Assembly (NCBI GenBank): GCA_018292915.2
Contig: JACVVK020000192.1
Location: 1,052,501-1,116,500 of the forward strand
Source of the DNA: Batillaria attramentaria
Taxonomy: Eukaryota; Mollusca; Gastropoda; Batillariidae
DNA: 64,000 bases
Direction of reading: 5' to 3'
Below are positions 60,834 through 64,000 of the stretch, one piece after another; position 1 is the first letter of the stretch; each line of letters opens with the position of its first letter. A program made the position numbers and the translations under genes. The notes under the pieces are model-generated. The model did not search any database and was not told where the DNA came from. It saw only the letters and a program-made list of their open reading frames with translations.

Positions 60834-61138
60834 CATTATTGTTCCACTAAGTTTCAGATGATGTGTACAACTTATGCCTAAGCTTCAATGTTGTAGATCT
60901 CCATAGTTACGATGTCGTATCCATTCTGTATAGTGTGAGCCTGCACTAATACGTGCTTTTTTAACGTTTGTCTTTTTTACCATCAATTTGTTGTAAATTC
61001 AGGTTGAATATGGAGAGAGAGGGGGGAGGGGGGAGTTTGTGTAGTAGAATGTAGCAAGGGCAAGATAGAAGAAAGGACGCCGTACCTAATCTTTCATCCC
61101 TGAAAAATAAAGTGTCATTGTCATTGTCATTGTCATTG
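60832..61138 (+). mobile_element. LINE-like 3' tail after a CT tract
   Basis: It ends ccctgaaaaataaagtgtc with a CATTGT hexanucleotide repeat (61111-61139) and a very short (TC)n. The CT tract 60756-60831 lies at its 5' side. Similarity to the other tails is limited to the terminal part. Confidence 0.45.
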
Positions 61139-61188
61139 TCTCTCTCATGGCGCAAAAGACACAAGACCCATGGACCCCGCATTTGGTG

Positions 61189-61189
61189 G

Positions 61190-61274
<85 letters not shown>

Positions 61275-61396
61275 CGTCGTCGTCGTCGTCGTCGTCGTCG
61301 TTTGTTTTTTGTTTGTTTGTTTTCGGGGGGATGTTGTTTTGTTGTTGCTGTTGCCGGTTTGTTTGTTTGTTTGTTTGTTTGTTTGTTTGTTTGTTT
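61189..61396. repeat. (GTT)n(GTC)n and (GTTT)n
   Basis: About 28 GTT units pass into about nine GTC units (to 61300); a GTTT tract follows at 61357-61396. Confidence 0.95.
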
Positions 61397-61506
61397 AATC
61401 GGGCTAATTCCATCTTTGCTAAACCGACCAAAATATGGTTTGGAACAGTTTCACTCATGTGTGCGCCTGTAATGTGGTGGTTAGTACAGCTCTAAATGCG
61501 AGACAG

Positions 61507-61660
61507 TGTTGTTTACACTTTGCGCGAGCGGTCAAACATTCACATTCTGCGACTGTTTTTACACTGCTGTAGCATTCAGTATGGTCGCCGCTTCATCGGG
61601 TACGCTTCTGTTGGCTCAGTGCCAGTATTACAGACGCTGTCACTGTCCATGTGTATGAGT
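61507..61660 (+). repeat. Segment shared with 55493-55650
   Basis: gttgtttacactttgcg and tacgcttctgttggctcagt plus gccagtattacagacgct occur in both places in the same order and orientation. It is an unidentified dispersed repeat, close upstream of the exon 4 acceptor array. Confidence 0.65.
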
Positions 61661-61819
61661 TTTGTAAAGATCGATTGTTATATATTTACATCTTGTTTTG
61701 ATGTTTAATGTTTAAAACATTATATGTTTTAATTGACTTGGCAGAAAAGGACATTGCTTGGCCGCGAAATAATATTTATGCTTGCGCGAAGTAAAGCCAC
61801 AAATAACTAACTCAAATTT

Positions 61820-62142
61820 TGGACACTGTTGTGCGTATTTCGGTAATTAGACATATCATGTTGTATGTTACAGTGTTGTTAATCCTGGTGTCCCAAAGAA
61901 TGAAGACTGTTGTGCATATTTCGGTAATTCGACGTGTCTTGTTGTATGTTGCAGTGTTGTTAATCCTGGTGTCCCAACGTGTAAAGACTGGTGTGCATAT
62001 TTCGGTAATTAGACGTGTCATGTTGTATGTTGCAGTGTTGTTAATCCTGGTGTCCCAACGAGTGAAGACTGGTGTGCATATTTCGGTAATTAGACGTGTC
62101 ACGTTGTTTGTTGCAGTGTTGTTAATCCTGGTGTCCCAGCGA
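61820..62142 (+). repeat. 81-bp tandem repeat (about 4 copies) spanning the exon 4 splice acceptor
   Basis: Each unit holds the intron end (tgttgtatgttgcag) followed by the first exon bases (tgttgttaatcctggtgtcc). The AG of the four acceptors falls at 61873, 61954, 62035 and 62116, exactly 81 bp apart. All units are open in the channel frame. Each extra unit would encode 27 residues, the repeated VLLILVSQR followed by a basic/hydrophobic stretch ending LYVA. The last unit loses similarity at about 62142, where conserved exon sequence continues. Each unit also holds a weak donor-like cggtaatt. Whether upstream acceptors are used cannot be seen from DNA. Confidence 0.9.
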
Positions 62143-62263
62143 GTGGAGATCATCAGGATAGACGGGAGTTCTGACGACGATCCTAAAGCGTCCAAAGTGG
62201 ATCGGGAGTTACGTGGATCGCCCGCCACGCTCGTCGAGTGGGTTATACTGGCCTATGTTGTAG
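62117..62263 (+). CDS. TRPC: TRPC-type channel, fourth coding exon (residues 390-438 plus one base)
   Basis: The exon begins after tgtttgttgcag and ends GTAG|gtgagt, phase 1 at both ends. Joined to the previous exon it completes S1 (SSYLCFL then VLLILVSQR), followed by an acidic S1-S2 loop (EIIRIDGSSDDDPKASK, residues 400-416) and the beginning of S2 (PATLVEWVILAYVVG). Invertebrate TRP channels have a similar VSQR followed by a charged loop here. The acceptor chosen is the one whose downstream sequence continues into conserved channel sequence. Three further copies of the acceptor and exon start lie 81, 162 and 243 bp upstream in the same frame, so the true 5' end of this exon may vary between transcripts. 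No later exon is recognisable before 64000. Confidence 0.92.
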
Positions 62264-64000
62264 GTGAGTGGACTTGTGTTTGTTTGTTGTTGTTTTGTTT
62301 GGGGGGGGGGGGGGTTCTTAGGGGTATCAGGAGTAGTACGCTACATTGACTATCCCATCGAGAGCAACTACGGGACATTGCTGGCGTACGCCAGAGTGAT
62401 TCCGAAGTTTTTTAAAATTTTGGGGTTGTTGTTGTTTCTTTGTTTCTTTATTTTGTTTTGCTTTTGGATTTTAGTTTGTTTGTTTTGTTTTTTGTTTGTT
62501 TGTTTGGTTTTGTTTTTTGTTTGGTTTTGGTTTGTTTGTTTGTTTGTTTGTTTGTTTTGTTTGTTTTGGGGGGGTGTTTGTTTGTTTGTTTGTTTGTGTT
62601 TTGGGGGGGTGGGGGGGGGGGCGCCAGTGCACTCATCCAAGCGTAATTGATACATGTATCTGTTTAAGTAGTCACAACTTACTAATACAGCCAGATGTGG
62701 CCCAGAGCCATTCGTGCGTACGCCGAACTCGAACCAGGGTCATTCTGGCTCGCGTGTTTCGCCTGAACGAAAACAACATGTCCGAGAATAATCACTATCG
62801 TTTGTAACCTCCAAGCCTCACTTACTATACATGGTCAAAAGATCCAAAGATCCAGTAACTTGTCGTTACCAGGTTCATCGCATGACGCCCAATAGTCGTC
62901 CGCACCCCCCCCCCTCACCCCACCCCTCCTCCCCACCCCCTCCCCCCTCTGATCTTTCCCCTGGGTAGTACGTCCTTCCTGATTTCAGTTGGGACAGGTA
63001 GTTGCTTGGGGACAGCGTGTGAATTAGGAGTGATCAGAAGGACAAATTGGTGCCCTGTGGTGTCCATGGTGCCCACGACTGAAAGCCAGACGGTGCCCCG
63101 AGACACGTGGCCTGGCGGACACTGGTGTTAATGGCAGACATAGTCACGCGCTTTTTTTTTTCTTTTTTCTTTTTTTCTTAAAGATCTAAGTTCCCAACAA
63201 AAAGCTTTTGGAAGTGTGAAAAAATTTTACAGAGTCGGCCGTGCAAGTACAGTCAACTCTGTCACAGTTGCAGAGTTTTCAGCGTCCCTGAAACCCCAAT
63301 AAAAGCCAAAGGCAGTCTGATTTCACAGCTCAGTTTGCGTTTTGACACTGAGCGAGACAGATCGTGCAGCACTCAACATCCGCTAGACACTGTAGCGATG
63401 TTTCTCGCTCACTGACCAAAAGCCAAATAATGTTACGGCAAACTCGTGCTCTGGTTTTATAAGGGTCCCCGAAGCGCTGAAAACTCCGCAACTGTGACAG
63501 AGTTGCCTGGATTAAGCACAGTCGAAGGAGTCGCAGTTTTGAAAAACAAAATGTTTGGGCTTTTTGCTGAGATTGCAGACCTTTAAGGCGTAGGTCTGTA
63601 TCTTTTTAGAGCAAATGCCCTCGCCGGCCGGGCAAGCATTATCGATGGCCTGAGCCTGTGAAGATGGGAAGTGGCCTTAGAGGCACTAAGCACGAGCAAA
63701 GCTTCGGTCATTACAGCATAAACCGCCTGCAGGACAGAGGCGTGCAAAGAACAGGAAAGGGCAGGACAGGGCCTGTATGAACCAAACCAACACTGGAACA
63801 CTTTCAAAGACGACATTGGGAGATTATACTGAGAGGTGTGATGGAGCACGTATGGGCCTTTCCGAGCGCAGAGATACAATCCTGAACTGAACTGTGCTAT
63901 ATCTTTTCAAAGCGACAGATAAGAAAGGGAATCCACGGTTTGCGTTTTTTTGTGTTTTTTTTTAATTATCATTGGTATGAACATGAGCGAGCCCCTAGTT
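62264..64000 (+). other. TRPC intron 4, incomplete
   Basis: The sequence after the donor gtgagt holds G- and T-rich GTTT tracts (62420-62625), a C-rich stretch near 62905-62950, and a TTAA-flanked inverted-repeat element (63178-63586). At 63605-63745 lies the reverse complement of a segment also present at about 31225-31360. No channel exon was recognised. Confidence 0.7.
63178..63586. mobile_element. TTAA-flanked fold-back element, copy 3 (inverted relative to copy 1)
   Basis: TTAA lies at 63178-63181 and 63583-63586. The ends agatctaag and gattgcagacct mirror copy 1 in the opposite direction, and the internal inverted repeat caactctgtcacagttgcag is intact. Confidence 0.75.

Larger units (their letters stand above)
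51391..62116 (+). other. TRPC intron 3 (10,726 bp to the last acceptor)
   Basis: The intron is bounded by gtaagt and ttgcag. It is rich in short inverted-repeat elements (52049, 52383, 54818, 55717, 57180, 59254), LINE tails and microsatellites. It could end at any of the four 81-bp-spaced acceptors. Confidence 0.82.

Noticed and set aside
61112..61495. Leu- or Val-homopolymer ORFs
   Set aside because: They come from the GTT/GTC tract.
61874..62116. Upstream 81-bp units as separate micro-exons
   Set aside because: The only donor-like site in each unit (cggtaatt) is weak, and using it would give 50-base exons that shift the frame; extension from alternative acceptors is the more likely effect.
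61819..62349. A 176-codon ORF taken as an independent gene
   Set aside because: It is the TRPC exon 4 with the upstream 81-bp repeats and part of intron 4; the channel similarity begins at 62117.
63583..63879. 98-codon minus-strand ORF
   Set aside because: It overlaps a dispersed repeat shared with about 31225-31360 and shows no domain.

Overview
The window is intron-rich, repeat-dense animal DNA. It fits an invertebrate, and I lean towards a mollusc, perhaps a gastropod: the only gene resembles invertebrate TRP channels, introns are 2-20 kb, tRNA-derived SINEs are abundant, and CT, CA and GTT microsatellites are unusually long. The species assignment is inference; I could run no search.

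One protein-coding gene is supported. It is the 5' part of a TRPC-type cation channel (TRP / TRPL / TRP-gamma relatives) on the + strand, with four coding exons at 27815-28228, 48406-48924, 51156-51390 and 62117-62263. Reading frame and splice phases (0, 0, 1, 1) join cleanly into 438 complete codons. These cover the N-terminal ankyrin repeats, a His/Cys zinc site, the TRP linker region, the pre-S1 region and S1, and run into the S1-S2 region. The rest of the channel (S2-S6, pore, TRP box) must lie beyond the right edge.

The most unusual structure is at the start of exon 4. An 81-bp unit that contains the 3' splice site plus the first coding bases is repeated in tandem about four times (about 61820-62142). 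Because 81 is 27 codons and no unit has an in-frame stop, use of any upstream acceptor would add 27, 54 or 81 residues in frame, repeating the second half of S1.

Layout: 1-27.7 kb is gene-free, with a 62-bp array, SINEs, a 56-bp array (7 near-identical units), a 20-bp array, a 21-bp minisatellite, 5'-truncated LINE pieces at 22.7-24.2 kb, and a 125-135-bp array at 24.6-25.4 kb. 27.8-48.4 kb is exon 1 and the 20-kb intron 1, with LINE tails, SINEs, a 35-bp hairpin, and an inverted-repeat transposon with a perfect 9-bp target duplication. 48.4-51.4 kb holds exons 2 and 3. 51.4-62.1 kb is intron 3, with several families of short inverted-repeat elements and LINE tails. 62.1-64 kb is exon 4 and the start of intron 4.

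A second recurring pattern is that truncated LINE 3' ends sit between (TC)n tracts on both sides, always in the same orientation relative to the tract. That suggests either (TC)n-targeted retrotransposition or recurrent growth of (TC)n tails followed by re-targeting.
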